From Chamaecyparis obtusa (Eukaryota; Streptophyta; Pinopsida; Cupressales; Cupressaceae): a stretch of DNA of 64,000 bases. A program made the position numbers and the translations under genes. The notes beneath the pieces were generated by a model, which saw only the letters and a program-made list of their open reading frames with translations, did no database searches and was not told the origin of the DNA. This document shows positions 23,455 through 35,839 of the stretch, piece by piece. The first letter of the stretch is position 1; each line of letters begins with the position of its first letter. The stretch covers positions 669,501-733,500 of the forward strand of contig BSBK01007859.1 of assembly GCA_027943335.1 (NCBI GenBank), written 5' to 3'.

Positions 23455-26400
23455 ATACCTTGGGTTGGGGGCTAGTTTTTACCTATGGGAAAGCCTAGAT
23501 CACCATTATGGCCCTCCAAAAATCCTACTTTTCAAAAGTGGTGAAAATGGAGATGGCCACATGCATCTAACTTGTCCCACACTCCTTGCTAAACCCACAA
23601 TTAAGAGGGGGGACAAGAGAGAAGACCAAGGACTCAGTGTCATGTCTTATTTAATGCTAGATGTTGAGTACATTTTTAGAGGTCTTTTTAGAGGGCTTGG
23701 AGAGACTTAGTGGGCGTTCACCCACTCTCTAATTTTACAGACACTTAGGGTTGGAGAAAAAAAAAATCAAGGAGAAAGGATAAGGGCTCTACTCAACTTC
23801 ATTCTTCCATTTTGCATTGGACCAAGGTTGGTGGTCTTACCATGGAAAAACTTCTTTGTTTGAAAATTCATGAGGAAGATTATTTGTGTAGAATGTGTTT
23901 GTAGAAATGTATATTACTCTTGCTATGGAGGAATTCTTATTGCATTGTTATTTTGATGTTGTAGTGTAGGATGAACTTGTGAAATCTTGTATGTAATTTT
24001 CTTTGTAAATCTTTCATTGTTGTGTTGGGTTTGGGAAGCATTTGAGTTTTGTATCATTTCTTGTTCTTTTGGTTTGGGAGTATTGTTCATTGGAGTTTAA
24101 GGCATTACTCACCCTTTGGGAAGAGAAGAAGTGGCCTTGGGTGAAGGGGTTAGTTGGGCTCTCCATTGTAGTGAGATTCTCTTCTCTTGGAGAAGAGGGA
24201 TAATTTCATGGAGTATGGGCTCCATGAAGCCATGTTGTAAATATTTGTATTTGGGAATGGAAATGACAAAATGTGTATATGGAAGGAATGTCAATGTAGC
24301 CTTGGAAAGGCATGGAAAACACTTGTTGAAAATTTGTATATGCAATGGCATTCTCCTCCTTGGAAAATCCCACCTTCACCCTACTTCAATGGGTTTGGAA
24401 AACTCATTTTTGAAGCCTTGGTTGGGAGTTAATTGTTGTTTTGTGCATATATGTTGTTTGTGAGCATTTGGTTGTATATACCCATTTAGCCTTGGTTCTC
24501 CAAGCTCGGGGGTGGTCTCTTTGAGACCTTGGATGGGAGGTGAGCTCTCCATGGTTTTCCCCTCTTTCATTTGCAGGTTTGGAGGCTATGTTTTACTAAG
24601 GAAAAAGCTTTGGAGAGTTTTTATTTTGGTGTCTTGTGAAAGCAAACTTTGAGTGTTGCATTGTTAAACTCTTGAAAAGAGAAATACCTCATGTTGTTCT
24701 TGTATGGAACAAATTGTGATTGATATCAAGTTGTATGTGAAATGTTCTTCATTGTAAATGGATTCAATGGTGAAATGAACAATGTACTTCATTCACTCAA
24801 ATGTAAAGTTTCTTGTTGACAAATCAATAGTGGAAAATGGTTTAATGAGGCATTCTATTTCATTGTTGCAAGGTAGTGCTATTTTAAAACCTTAGAAGCA
24901 TTTTTCCTTAATGGCATGATGAATGATTTTCAAGTTGAAATATCAAAGCAAAAAAAAAGATGTTTAGATAGCTTAACAAATTCCATATTCAAGAGCACAT
25001 TGTTTGTTATAGGAAATTATTTAATCCTATAAGATTTAGATATTTACCTTCAATTATGTATATTTTCTTGTCAAGCATAATATAAGGACTTTAGTGTTTC
25101 ATCATTCCAAGATTTGCACTAAATTAAATTGTACATAACAAAATCAAGAGAAGAAAACAAAACAAAAAAAAACAAGTGCAAAATCAAAACAAAAGGGCAA
25201 AAGAGACCTACAGGTCTCTGGAAAATGTTTGGGAAAAATTCCCATACATTTTCCTTGCCACTGTCATTATTTTATTCCCAATAAATTCACCCACTTGCTC
25301 TACAAAAAAAAAGGAAAACATAAACATATAAATAAATTAACCTACTAGGGCCTAGTGGGTGAGACCCATCTGGGTCGTCACCCAAGAAGCCCAAAAAGTG
25401 ACCCTCTCATAAGAAAAAAAATATATAATAATGTTTATGCTTTTTCCTCAAAAAAACCCATTAGCCCGAATGAAGGGACTTTGCCATTTCGCAAGGGAGG
25501 AATTGAATTAAAATTTAATATAAAATTTTAAACAACTTTTAAAAAAATACATATAATAAAATAAAGTTTTTTTTTAAAAACAACATTGGGTGGGTTGCGT
25601 GGGAAGGGTGGACCCCACGTCCCACCCTCCGTCCTACACACGGCAGGCAGTGACCCTGTCGTGGCAGTGTGGCACTGCCAAGGTAGTACCGTAGTGCCGG
25701 GTAGAGCAGGGCCCACAGAGTCCCCAAGGGGACTTAAATTTAAAAACAAAACCTTGCACAATGTGTTTTTAATTTTTGACTTTTATTTTTATTTATTAAT
25801 AGATTCATTTATTAATAAATATATTTATTAATTGATATGTTATATTTATTAAGTGATAAATATATTTATTAATTAATGTATTTTTTTTTTTGTTTAGATT
25901 AATTAAATTCTTTAATAATAGTTAATTTGTTAGTTTAAATAGTTAATTAGTTATATTTTAATATATGAATTTAGTTAATTTAATTGATATATGGTGTATT
26001 ATTATGTTTAAAAAAGTTTTGTATAGATAAAACAACTCATGAAATCATTATTATTTTCTTTTATTAGAGTAGTATATTTATAAATTGAATGTTGTACCCT
26101 TAAATAGAAAAGTTGTTTTTTTTTATGAATATAGTCTGTTGTGTCTATTCACCTAGTGTCGTTCCAACTAGGTAAATTTACAATTTGGTTATTTTTAATT
26201 GCCTACTTTATTAGTAAAGTAAATTAAATAAAATATTAGTGAATAGTTAACATTGGTTTATTATAGACTTTGTAATTATTAACCTCATTAAGGTTGTTAA
26301 AGCTTAGTAATGTAATTAAATGAAAAATAGAGCAATTAAACTATACCAAAGTAAAAGTTAGTGGTAGCTTTGCATAATACATGAACCTTAGAATAATGAG

Positions 26401-27039
26401 ACATAGTTAATCTTTTTTTTAGCTCGCATGAGGACAATATTGGGTACAAGATTAATCATTTTCAGGATTCCATAATCATACATGGGACCGATTTGTTTTT
26501 TAGGTGTGCTCTTCTTATACACGTGCATGATGGCCATTCTGCCATTGAATCAATATCATTGTGCATCTACCGACTTGTGTCTAGACACTATGCACAAATT
26601 AGATTTCCTAACTCGAGATAAATTCAACATGCTAACCTTAATAAACCCAACCTTACAACTAGGAGTTTATCTCTAGTGGAAACCCTCAATTTACCTTGTG
26701 GCTTATCACCACAACTAGTGTCTTGTTAGCACGATGGTGGATTTGGTAGACAAGTACAATTCTTTAGTAGACATGAATTGTCATAACTCGATGACTTGGT
26801 AACCCTATGTTATGGTTGGCCAAACTGTAATCGACCTATCCTTTGAACCTATGAACATTATCATTCAACAACTAGACTTTAAAAAAAAAATTGTTGCATT
26901 TTTGTTTCGATTTATTTTGGGCATGACACTATTACTGTGACCAGCACACCCTTAAAGTGTAAAAGTAAGACAATTGCAAATAATCATATCTCTTGGATCC
27001 AAACCTCCAACCCCATCACACTTAACCAAAATAGTCTCA
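23455..27039. other. Spacer, no gene recognised
   Basis: Several short open frames (23465-23710, 24109-24570 on both strands, 26482-26676) show no family motif. 23460-24900 reads like LTR or leader sequence but no partner copy is in the window. 25580-25735 is a GC-rich block, listed separately. 25760-26330 is extremely AT-rich with TTTATTAAT-type repeats. Confidence 0.4.
25580..25735. other. GC-rich block in AT-rich surroundings
   Basis: About 150 bp with runs such as GTGGACCCCACGTCCCACCC and GTGGCAGTGTGGCACTGCC (the latter a short inverted repeat), flanked by A/T-rich DNA on both sides. Frames are open on both strands simply because stops are rare. It may be a fragment of an LTR, but I cannot name a family. 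Confidence 0.4.
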
Positions 27040-28106
27040 TGAAGAGAATGGATGATTTTGCACCATAAGTGCAAAGCAGCCATCCTCATATCCTAAAAGA
27101 TCCTTTGGTTCCTCTCTTACCAGACATGCCAAATAATAAAAGAGGGACCAAGAGCCCAAGAAACCTGAAGAAAAGAGGTTTTAGAAGAGGCTTTACCCCA
27201 ACAATCCTATAATTTATCCAAAGAGGAGACATGCCAAAAGTTCTGACCCCAAGCATCCCACCAAAAGTGCCAAATCTCCATAATAAAAGAGCACTAAAAG
27301 AAGACATGGTAAAAAGACTCATCACTATTACAATACAAGATGCACCTTGAGGGACCATGAAAGCCCCTCTTGCATAAATTTTCCCAAGTAAGACACCGGT
27401 TATGAACCACCAGCCACATGAAGAATTTGGATTTGGGCCAAGAAAGTTTATTCCAAACTTGTTTCCACCAAGGCACCTCAATACCTCCAAACAATTGTCT
27501 ATTAAGCTCCAAATAACCCACAAAAATAGAGTATTTACCATACAAATCACTACCCCAGGCCAAGACATCTAACCTGTCCAAGGAACAGCATGCCCAAGAA
27601 TTTAAAATCTAAGCCAACTAATTTTGATCCCTTCCTAAGCTACCTATTGGCTATTCAGAAGACTCCTTCCATTTGTGTCCTGTAGCTAGGCCTAAATTCT
27701 AAACAAACTTATAATGCTTAACTTTGTCCCACCCAGCTACCAAAGCTAAATCATAGAGGGCTTTTAGATCGAGATACAAAGAAAGAAGAGGGGGTTGACC
27801 ATCCCAAGAATTCATCCAGAAGAGAGAATAAGAGCCTCTATTCAAATCCAAAAGAGGCCCCTCTTCACCAATTAAGCTCTTGTTTTCAAGGTATGCTGAA
27901 TCATAGAGCGTATTTCCTTGAAAGGATAATGAAAAATATCCAAATGATCAACTCCTTGTAAATAATTATGTGAGATAATGTGAGCCAAAAGATAATGTTG
28001 ACTAGTACAATAGTGCCAATATATAATTTGGCAACAAGAGCTTGTCCACCTAGGATAGAAAATAAAGACCAAGCCACCCTTCCATCTTCAACCGACACAC
28101 CAAATC
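27040..28106 (-). pseudogene. LINE relic A: RT C-terminus and zf-RVT domain
   Basis: The minus frame 27294-27581 matches the zinc-binding region after LINE reverse transcriptases: VWNKLSWPKSKFFMWLV, then RCLTWENLCKRGFHGPSRC with paired cysteines and a downstream His. After a frameshift the tail ERNQRIF is visible near 27080. From 27870 to 28106 the region just after the RT fingers/thumb is visible in fragments. A Gypsy element inserted at 28107-28111 separates it from its RT half at 31810-32528. Several frameshifts; non-functional. Confidence 0.82.
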
Positions 28107-28111
28107 TCACT

Positions 28112-29044
28112 TGACGCAAGACAAGTAAGGAGGATCCAATTAAGGGTGGTCCTCACAAGAAGCCAAACACCACAATGTGGAATACACAACAAGATTTTTG
28201 TAAAATTAAAATTTTCATTAACGTGCTCGATTGTAAGGCCTTCTGGGTTAGGGCCAATTACAATTAGAAAAAATTTTGCAAGATTAACAAAGGTCCAAGC
28301 CACCTCTAGTTAGTCCAGTTCTGAAACAAATCAGCAACTGATGGAAACCCTAAGGTAGTTCTAAACTTGATCTTGCAAGCCACCAAGCAATCTCCTTGTC
28401 TCCAAGCATGCAAACCACTAGCTCTTCTATTACAAACTATCAGATAACAATCTGATCTTCAAGATCTCGCAGGATCCAGATCTACACTTCTATCTATCTT
28501 CTTCCACTGACCCCCTAAAAAACTACCCCAAACACTCCTTAAATACTAACTTTTAGCCACAAGTCGGTTGGATGACATAATTAACTCCTAAGCCAAGTCA
28601 GCTCCTATTATAAGTAAATATTAAATGCAATAACAACCGGCTCTCAAATAGCCTTACAAACATTTAATTATCCATGTCGGCCTCAAGATATACATAGGAG
28701 AATACAAAAAAAGATACCAACAATAAATGTATCAAGCCAGTCAACCAAATCACCAAGAACTCCAGTTGATAAACCAAGACTACCAAGTGCCAGAGAAACA
28801 ACTGAGCATCAGTGAAATAGCCGAGCCAGCTAGGCATCACCAAGCAAGCACATTGACCAAGCACCATAAGTATCACTGAGTACAAGTTTTGTCGAGTGCC
28901 AAAGTTTACTGAGTTCCCTTTAGTGACCGAGCCCCCTTTAATGACCAAGACCGTCAGTTAATTAAAGATGCAACCGAGTAACATAGAACCAAACAACACA
29001 CCTCCATGCAGATTCACTGAGTACCCTATAATGCCCCTGCATCA
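28112..29044 (-). repeat. 3' LTR of the gag-protease element
   Basis: In element orientation it begins TGATGCAGGGGCATTATAGG and ends TTGCGTCA. It contains a degenerate array of ACYGAG motifs (28790-28960). Its partner is at 30876-31804. Confidence 0.9.
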
Positions 29045-29181
29045 GACACCTCAGGTTTGAAAATATGTTCTCATAGGCTGGAAGAACATCTTTCGAGATT
29101 CAATACATAAACCCTGAATTGGTTCTTCACATACAAGTCCTCCAACTTTTTAGCTTGCACACTCTTCCACTTTTGTTTCCT

Positions 29182-30768
29182 CTATCTTTTCAATTCTTTC
29201 CTTGATAACACATAGGCTTGTTCTCCATACTGATTATCATTCCTCTCAAGATCTGCCAATTCAACTTGGCTACCAATACTCATACTTCTCCTACCGAGTG
29301 TTGTATCCAGCAAAGGCATTAGGGAAAACTTTATGTCATCCTTCTCAACAGTAAACACGTTCTTCACACAATCATACATAGCTCTGCAATCATATTTCCA
29401 AGGTCTAACGAGCAATATATGACAACTATTCATCTCCACAATATCACACAATACAAGATCCTTATACTGGCCAATATGAAAATCAACAAAGCATTGCTCC
29501 CTCACTTCTAGAGCATGATCATTTTGTAACCAGCCAATCCTATAAGGATGAGGATGTTTCATTCTATTCAAACCAAGTTTTTGAACCATGTCCTTAGCAA
29601 CAAGGTTATCAGTACTACCACTGTCAATAATTACATCACAAAGTTTACCTCTAGACTTGCACCGAGTCCTGAACAAGTTACTCCTCTGACAAGGTTCCTC
29701 CTTTGTACCGAGCAATGTTCTCTGAACTAGCAAGTTCTCATATTCAGGTTTATTCTAAATGTTCTCATTTACCATACTAGTATGTCGGTCACCAAGATTC
29801 TTCTGTGTACACTCAAAAGAATGGTGTCCTTCACCACAATTATAACAAGTACACTTAAAGATAACCCTACCTGTCTTCTTCTTCGGTTCTACAAGTTTCA
29901 ATTCATCTTCAGCAATCAGTTTATCCTTCACTAAGTGATCAATTTTATCCTTCCCTCGAGAATTACTACGTTGTCTCCTTTTCAACTTATCTTCTGCTTT
30001 TAGAGCATAATGATAAGCATCTTCAACCGAATCAATCTTCAGCATACCAAGCTCATCTTGAATATTAAATCTCAAACCATTCACATACCGAGGTACTTTT
30101 TCTTTACCAAGTTCTTTGTGTCTAAACCGAATAGTCAACTTATAAAACTCCTCAGTATAGTCCTCCATAGTCAAATCTTTTTGCTTTAGATTCTGCAACT
30201 TCTTAAAAAATTCAAGCTCATAGTCGGCAAGTATGAACTTAGCTTTCAATTTAGTCACCATCAACCTCCACTGATTAATCTTCATTTCACCTTCATCTTC
30301 TCTATCTCTTTGTAGTTTTTTCCACCAAAGAGAAGCATGTCCTTTTAACTTAGTTTATGCCAATCTTACTCGAAGAGGATCTTCAATTTCTTCAAGCTCA
30401 AAGAAATATTCTAATTCACCAATCCAATCAATCAAGTTCTTAGGTTTCAAATTACCAGAGAAAGTAGAAACTTCCATTCAGTAACTAGTACTTAACCAAG
30501 CTCTAGATCTATGCAACTGAGTTTTTCTACCTTCACTAGATCTATCTCTCCGGTCATCTCCACTAGATCCAGCAGATTCCTCATAACCATCATCGGTACC
30601 AACATTTTGAGGTACACCAGTCATAGCCCTCATGATCTCAGCAATCATGTCATTCTTCATCAACTCCATCTTAGATCTAAAATCTGATTTCACATTCTCT
30701 GTAATCTTCGATTCCACAACATCATAGAGATCTACAATTTCTCTAGGGTCCAATCTTCTCAGAGGCAT
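29182..30768 (-). pseudogene. Gypsy gag-protease polyprotein (pol-truncated)
   Basis: One frame with only three stops (30478, about 30355, 29755) from the ATG at 30768 to a stop at 29182. Order: N-terminal acidic/Arg-rich segment; retrotransposon-gag core (KLKGHASLWWKKLQ, then W-R-L-M-V-T and LRFNIQDELGML); zinc knuckle CYNCGEGHHSFEC near 29840; aspartic protease with catalytic DSGSTDNLVA near 29615-29645 and the C-terminal MNSCHILLVRPWKYD. Gag forms the particle; the protease matures it. RT and integrase are absent, not merely decayed. It is likely copied in trans if it ever moved. Confidence 0.9.
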
Positions 30769-30856
30769 CCTTCAAGATTTTTGAAAATCCAAAGCAATAA
30801 ATCACCAACAACATCCTGGTGCAAAACAACCTCAACTGGCTTACAAACTCAAGATC

Positions 30857-30874
30857 TTCAAGATCTGATACCAC
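30857..30874 (-). other. Primer-binding site of the gag-protease element
   Basis: On the minus strand TGGTATCAGATCTTGAAG follows the 5' LTR. It matches the initiator-Met type site for ten bases, then diverges. Confidence 0.75.
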
Positions 30875-30875
30875 C

Positions 30876-31804
30876 TGACGCAGGACAGGTAAGGAGGATC
30901 CAATTAAGGATAGTCCTCACAAGAAGCAAAGCACTACAATGCAGAATACACAACAAGATTTTCATCAAATTCAAATTTTCATTAACATGCCCAGTTGTAA
31001 GGCCTTCTGAGTTAGGGCCAATTACAATCAGAAATAGTTTTGCAAGATCAACAAAGATCCAAGCCACCTCTAGCTAGTCCAATTCTGAAACAAATCAGCA
31101 ACTGATGGAAACCCTAAGGCATATCTGAACTTGATCTCGCAAGCCACCAAGAAATCTCCTTGTCTCCAAGCATGCAAACCACTAGCTCTGCTATTACAAT
31201 CTATCAAATAACAATTTGATCTTCAAGATCTCATAGGATCTAGATCTAGAATTCTATCTATTTGCTTCCACTGACCCCCTAAACAACTACCCCAAACACT
31301 CCTTAAATACTAATTTTCAGCCACAAGTCGACTGGATGACATAATTAACTCCTAAGCCAAGTCGGCTCCTATTACAAACAAATATTAAATGCAATAACAG
31401 TTGGCTCTCAAATAGCCTTACAAACATTTAATTCTCCATGTCGGCCTCAAGATCTACATAGGAGAATACAACAAAATATACCAACAATAAATGTACCAAG
31501 TCGGTCAACCAAATCACCAAGAACTCCAGTCAGTAAACTAGAACAACCGAGTGCCAAAGAAACAACTGAGCATCAATGAAACAACCAAGCCAGCTAGGCA
31601 TCACTAAGCAAGCACGTTGATTGAGCACCATAAGCATCACCGAGTACAAGTTCTATCAAGTGCCAAATTTTATCGAGTTCCCTTTAGTGAACAAGCCCCC
31701 TTCAATGACCGAGACCGTCGATTAAAGCTACAACTGAGTAACATAGAACCAAATAACACACCTCCATGCAGATTCATTGAGTACCCTATAATGCCCCTGC
31801 ATCA
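30876..31804 (-). repeat. 5' LTR of the gag-protease element
   Basis: 929 bp, colinear with 28112-29044. In element orientation it begins TGATGCAGGGGCATTATAGG and ends TGCGTCA, next to the primer site. Confidence 0.9.
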
Positions 31805-31809
31805 TCACT

Positions 31810-32528
31810 TAATTAGGCTCCACTTAAAATTATGCAAGCTATCACTCCAAAGAAATTGGCGCAAGACGAAATCAAATTCCTTGAGAAAATATAAAGGTGT
31901 CGCCTGAACCAATCATTTGTAAGTAAAAAGTGTTTGAATCACTGATGGAAGGAGGGTCACCTAGGAAATAAGATAAATCCACCAATGAGTCCAATTATAG
32001 ACCTTCTTGAGTCCAACTATTGACCTTCCTACACAATTTATCAAGAAAGTCTTTCTAGAAAATTCTAGGCTACCTACCAATCACAATAGGAAATCCTAGG
32101 TAAATCAAGGGAAGAGACCTAGTTTGAAACCTCAAGATAGTGTAAATCCTCCTTTAAATAGAATCTGGAGTATTGAAAAAATAGATTGATGACTTATGCT
32201 CATTAACATTTTGACTTGAGGCAACTAAAAAAATATCCAACGCTCACCTAAAGGACTAAGCCTCATAAAGTTGAGCAATCCCCATAAGAGCGGCATCATT
32301 AAAAAATTGAAGATGAGAAACCTTGGGCACCCCAATACCCTAGCTCCAACCATGAATTGGATTTTGGGAAACCCAAGACTTAATAAATCTACCAAGGCCC
32401 TTAGTCATAGTAATAAACAAATAGGGAGAAAGAGGGTTTCCTTGACGAATGCCCCTCGAAGCACCAAATAACTCATAAGGATCCCCATTAAGAATGACAG
32501 AGAAGGATGAACATCTATAAAATTCCAA
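31810..32528 (-). pseudogene. LINE relic A: reverse transcriptase palm
   Basis: The minus frame 32340-32528 reads SVILNGDPYELFGASRGIRQGNPLSPYLF, a typical LINE RT segment (the GIRQG-PLSP motif is known for this family). Further along, near 32250-32330, is VSHLQFFNDAALMG, where the catalytic F/Y-A-D-D has become FNDA, then SSIYFFNTP and LPLIYLGFPI. The Gypsy element at 28112-31804 interrupts it before the C-terminal part. Missing catalytic residue and stops show it is dead. Confidence 0.85.
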
Positions 32529-33470
32529 GGTGTTCTCATATGCAATTCATTAGCTTAAGATATTGGAGGTAGTAGAGAGCTAGAAGATTAGATTAGACTA
32601 GCTAAGTGAGAGACTTGATCAAATTGTTGCTATGATGCTATTGAAGTAAACAATAATTCATTTTTTCTTCTTCATGGTGAATTGCTTAATGTTTCTTTGA
32701 AGTATTACATGGTTTCCTCAATATTTCACTTAGAGTAGATTTATTTTCATGTTAAAGTAGTTTAGTTGGATGGAAATAATTGTGGATGTTTACTTGATTG
32801 ACTAGACAAATCTAGGCCACTATCATCTTGCTAATGGTAGGAGTGCCTTGTGTGGTAAGCTGGTGATTGAAAGCACTTAACTTCAATTGATATTAAATCT
32901 TTAGTTTACATCCATTTGATGGGATTGAAGAGGAGATATTGATGTGAAAACCATTTTAGTGCTCATTAGAGGCTTGCACTAGGTGGGTGGAGTTTTTGAT
33001 AAAGCTACATCTAGCAGTGTCCAAGTCATCCATGATTCCTTGTATTCATAACTAGGACTACAAGTATTCAAGGTTAGCAAGTTTAAGTTTGAGTTGAACT
33101 GGAAAGTTGGAAGATCAAACTATATTTTTGTTGCACATTGTGAAGCCAAATATTTAGAAGTGAAAGCGATTGATATAGATCAAACTATATTTTTGTTTCA
33201 CATTTTGAAGCCAAATATTTAGAAGTGAAAGAAATTGATATCCATTAAATGAATAGCGTAAGCCCCCTAAGTGATTTCTAGCAAATCACATTATTTCACT
33301 GAGCGGTGTCCACAATTAAAGGAACCTTGAAGTCATTTCATTATCTTACTTTGTAAGCTTAGCATGAGAGATGACCTTATATCAAGATAGGATTGAATAT
33401 TTTGTGTTTCATTCTAAAACATTGAGTGTATGATTATTTATGTTGTAGTGGAAACAAACTCACATCAACA
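32529..33470. other. Insert or replacement inside LINE relic A
   Basis: About 940 bp with no recognisable coding. It sits where roughly 130 RT residues should be. It contains two tandem copies of a 65-bp unit (33113-33177, 33178-33242) starting GATCAAACTATATTTTTGTT. Origin unknown. Confidence 0.5.
33113..33242. repeat. 65-bp tandem duplication
   Basis: GATCAAACTATATTTTTGTT recurs exactly 65 bp later, and the units match except for a few substitutions. Confidence 0.85.
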
Positions 33471-34195
33471 TGTATAAGGACAAGGAAGGTAGAATTCAAG
33501 GCACGAAGCATTTGTTTGCGGAGAAAAGATTCACAGACCACCTCAAGAAAATCCAAATTAACAATGTCATAGAGCTCCTAAAATAATTCAACTGGAAACC
33601 CCTGTGGACCAGGAGCTTTACCTTTACGCATTCCAAAAACCACCTCCTCCAATTCAGACAAAGATATACAGCACATGAGAGCCTCTTTCATCACATTTTT
33701 TACTAAAGTTGGAATACAAGAAAGGATCATGGACTCCTCATTCTCAGCAAGGGAGAATTGTCAGAAAAGATAGTAGAATAGTACCAGATGACCTCACGAG
33801 ATAGAGCTTACCGAAAAGACACTTGAACTTAAGTTGAATTAACTAAAGAGGATATATAACTCCTATTCCTATGAGCCTACACAGATTTATGAAAGAAAAC
33901 AATATTCCTATCACCTTCCTAGAGCTAATCCACTCTAGCCTTTTGTTTCCAAAACATGTTCTCTCGAAATTCCCATTCCTCTAATTCTATGATAGCCTAA
34001 GATTCCTCTCTAGCCCAATTCTCAGAAAAACCAAGTTCTTGGATTTGATGGGTGATATCATCCAGACAAACTTGATTTTTCCTCTTCATGACATAAAGGT
34101 TACCAAAGAAACACATATTCCATTTCTTAAGATGTCATTTAAACAAAAGTCTTGGATTTAATGGCTCACATAAGGGGATAAGAATACCAAAATCT
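33471..34195 (-). pseudogene. LINE relic: linker and RT N-terminus
   Basis: Minus translation in fragments gives the endonuclease-RT linker (FKWHLKKWNMCFFGNL, WKQKARVD, EGDRNIVFFHKSV, AHRNRSYISSLV) and then the RT opening (GKAPGPQGFPVELF, LNSTFLVLI). These are standard LINE patterns. It is probably the upstream part of relic A, broken at 33470. Multiple stops. Confidence 0.75.
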
Positions 34196-34209
34196 ATCAT
34201 CAATCAACT

Positions 34210-34497
34210 ATGAAACATAGAAGTAGGAATAGAGTAAGAAAATTAATCAAGAATGATGGTTTGGTATTGATAAAGGAGGCTGAAATTATAGAGGAGGTTG
34301 TTTCTTTCTTCTCCAATATGCAAAAAGAGATGGATAATGATAATAACAAGATGGAAAATTTACTGGAAGTTTTCCCTAAGTTGGTTACAGATCAATACCT
34401 TAAGGAGATGTTAAAGCTAGTATCTCTAGAAGAATTTTCAAAATTTTGTTTCATATCACCAAACCATAAGGAAGATTTTAAGCATGGAGAAAGCTAG
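34210..34497 (+). pseudogene. LINE linker fragment on the plus strand
   Basis: A 95-codon frame begins MKHRSRNRVRKLIKNDG, followed by EAEIIEEVVSFFSNM, which is the same linker segment as in other plant LINEs (HR-x-R-N-x-I, then V-x-x-FF). It lies on the opposite strand from its neighbours, so it is a separate insertion or an inverted fragment. No RT follows. Confidence 0.6.
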
Positions 34498-34864
34498 TTT
34501 GATCCTCACCATTAAGAAACTTGGACTTTAGAATTTCTACCCAATCCTTAAAGCCCTCCAACAACTACCATCCAATATTCAAAAAAATAGCTTTATTAAC
34601 AATATTGAACCTCCTTATTCCCAACCCTCATTTAGCTTTAGGAGCACAAACTTTCTCCCAGATGTTAGGGAAGTTATATCTTTCTCTTCAATACCAGACT
34701 AGATAAATTTCCTCTAAATCAATTCTAGCTTATCCACAATAAAAGTATGAATTTTAAAGGAAGATACTAAAATAGAATATTTTGAGGTGAGGCTTTTAGG
34801 ATTTGAACTTACATCTTGACTTAGCATTTTTCCTTTCCATCCCACTATCTTTTTCTAGAATTTT
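34498..34864. other. Junk between LINE fragments
   Basis: No motif could be identified. Frames are short. Confidence 0.35.
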
Positions 34865-35830
34865 TTAAAATATTAATCCAAAAAGAGTTATTTGGATCCG
34901 TAGAGATAAGAGGGAGATCCAAACAAGAAGTATGGAAAGAGGTAGATTGGCATCCCAAAGTATCCATAATTCTTTGTTTAATAATGAAACATATTGAAAA
35001 AAATATATCTTACTTTTGTTGTAATTTATATGTTGGCCAGAGGCAGCAACATAATCATTAAGGATAGATTTCCAGTATATTTCTTCCACCACTGAAGCTT
35101 CACCAAAGAGGATAGTGTCATCCATGAATTGTTAATGAGACTTAGAGGGCAAAGAAGAAGCAACCTTTAACCCTTCTATAATGTTTTGATCTGATTGTTT
35201 TTTATAGTTTCTTCCTAGCACCTTAGCCACCAAGGTAAAGGGATAGGGGGATAAGGCATTGCCTTGTGAAATCCCTCTTCCACATGAGAAGAACCCTCCT
35301 AGGACACCATTGACTAGCACATAGAAGGAGGGAGTAGTAACACAAGCTTATATAAGCTTTAATAATATTCCCTTGAATCTGAAACTTTTGTGAACCTTCA
35401 ATAGAAAAGGTTATGACACCCTATCATACGCTTTACAGATGTCCAATTTTAAAACCATCCTGATTGGTTTCTTTCTTAGCTCCATTGAATGAATGATCTC
35501 ATGGATTGTGAAATTTGCATGCATTGTATGTCTCACTTGGACAAATCCTTTTTTATTATAAGTCATTAAATTTATTAGAACAAACTTTAACCTTTTAACA
35601 ATTAGATTTGGAAGGATTTTGTAGATACTATTGTAGAGGCTTATAATTCTAAAATCCTGCATAGAAGTATCATCTTTCTTTTTAGGAATTAGAGAAACAA
35701 AAGTGGAATCAACTTGATTGATAAGTCTTCTTAATCTAGAGAAATCCCTACCCGCATTAAGAAGGTCAAAAGAAACCAAATTCCAAAAATCTTGAAAGGA
35801 AGCAAGGTGAAGCCATCTGGTCCTAGAGCT
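34865..35830 (-). pseudogene. LINE relic B: reverse transcriptase
   Basis: From right to left: ALGPDGF near 35815, FVSLIPKKKDDTSMQDFRII and LKLDICKAYDRVS within 35411-35779, GISQGNALSPYPFTL within 35132-35320, and the catalytic region MDDTILFGEA within 34865-35125, followed by SGQHINYNKSKIYFF. These are successive RT motifs in the right order. Frameshifts separate the pieces. The fragment joins directly to the endonuclease without the usual linker of some 200 or more residues. Confidence 0.88.
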
Positions 35831-35839
35831 TTATAGGCT

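Larger units (their letters stand above)
28112..31804 (-). mobile_element. Gag-protease-only Gypsy-type LTR element (TR-GAG-like)
   Basis: LTRs 28112-29044 and 30876-31804 (plus-strand ends TGACGCA...GCATCA) flank a single minus-strand frame encoding gag, zinc knuckle and aspartic protease. There is no room for RT, RNase H or integrase. The target duplication TCACT is perfect (28107-28111, 31805-31809). The two LTRs differ at about 13% of positions in a 175-bp hand comparison, mostly transitions, so it is old. It is inserted in LINE relic A. Confidence 0.92.

Noticed and set aside
24109..24570. Overlapping open frames on both strands
   Set aside because: Neither shows a domain, and frames on both strands of a G/T-rich stretch are expected when stops are rare.
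25528..25831. Open frames across the GC-rich block
   Set aside because: Open only because the block lacks A/T-rich stop codons; no motif.
30781..31077. 98-codon plus frame in the Gypsy LTR
   Set aside because: Antisense to LTR and primer site; non-coding.
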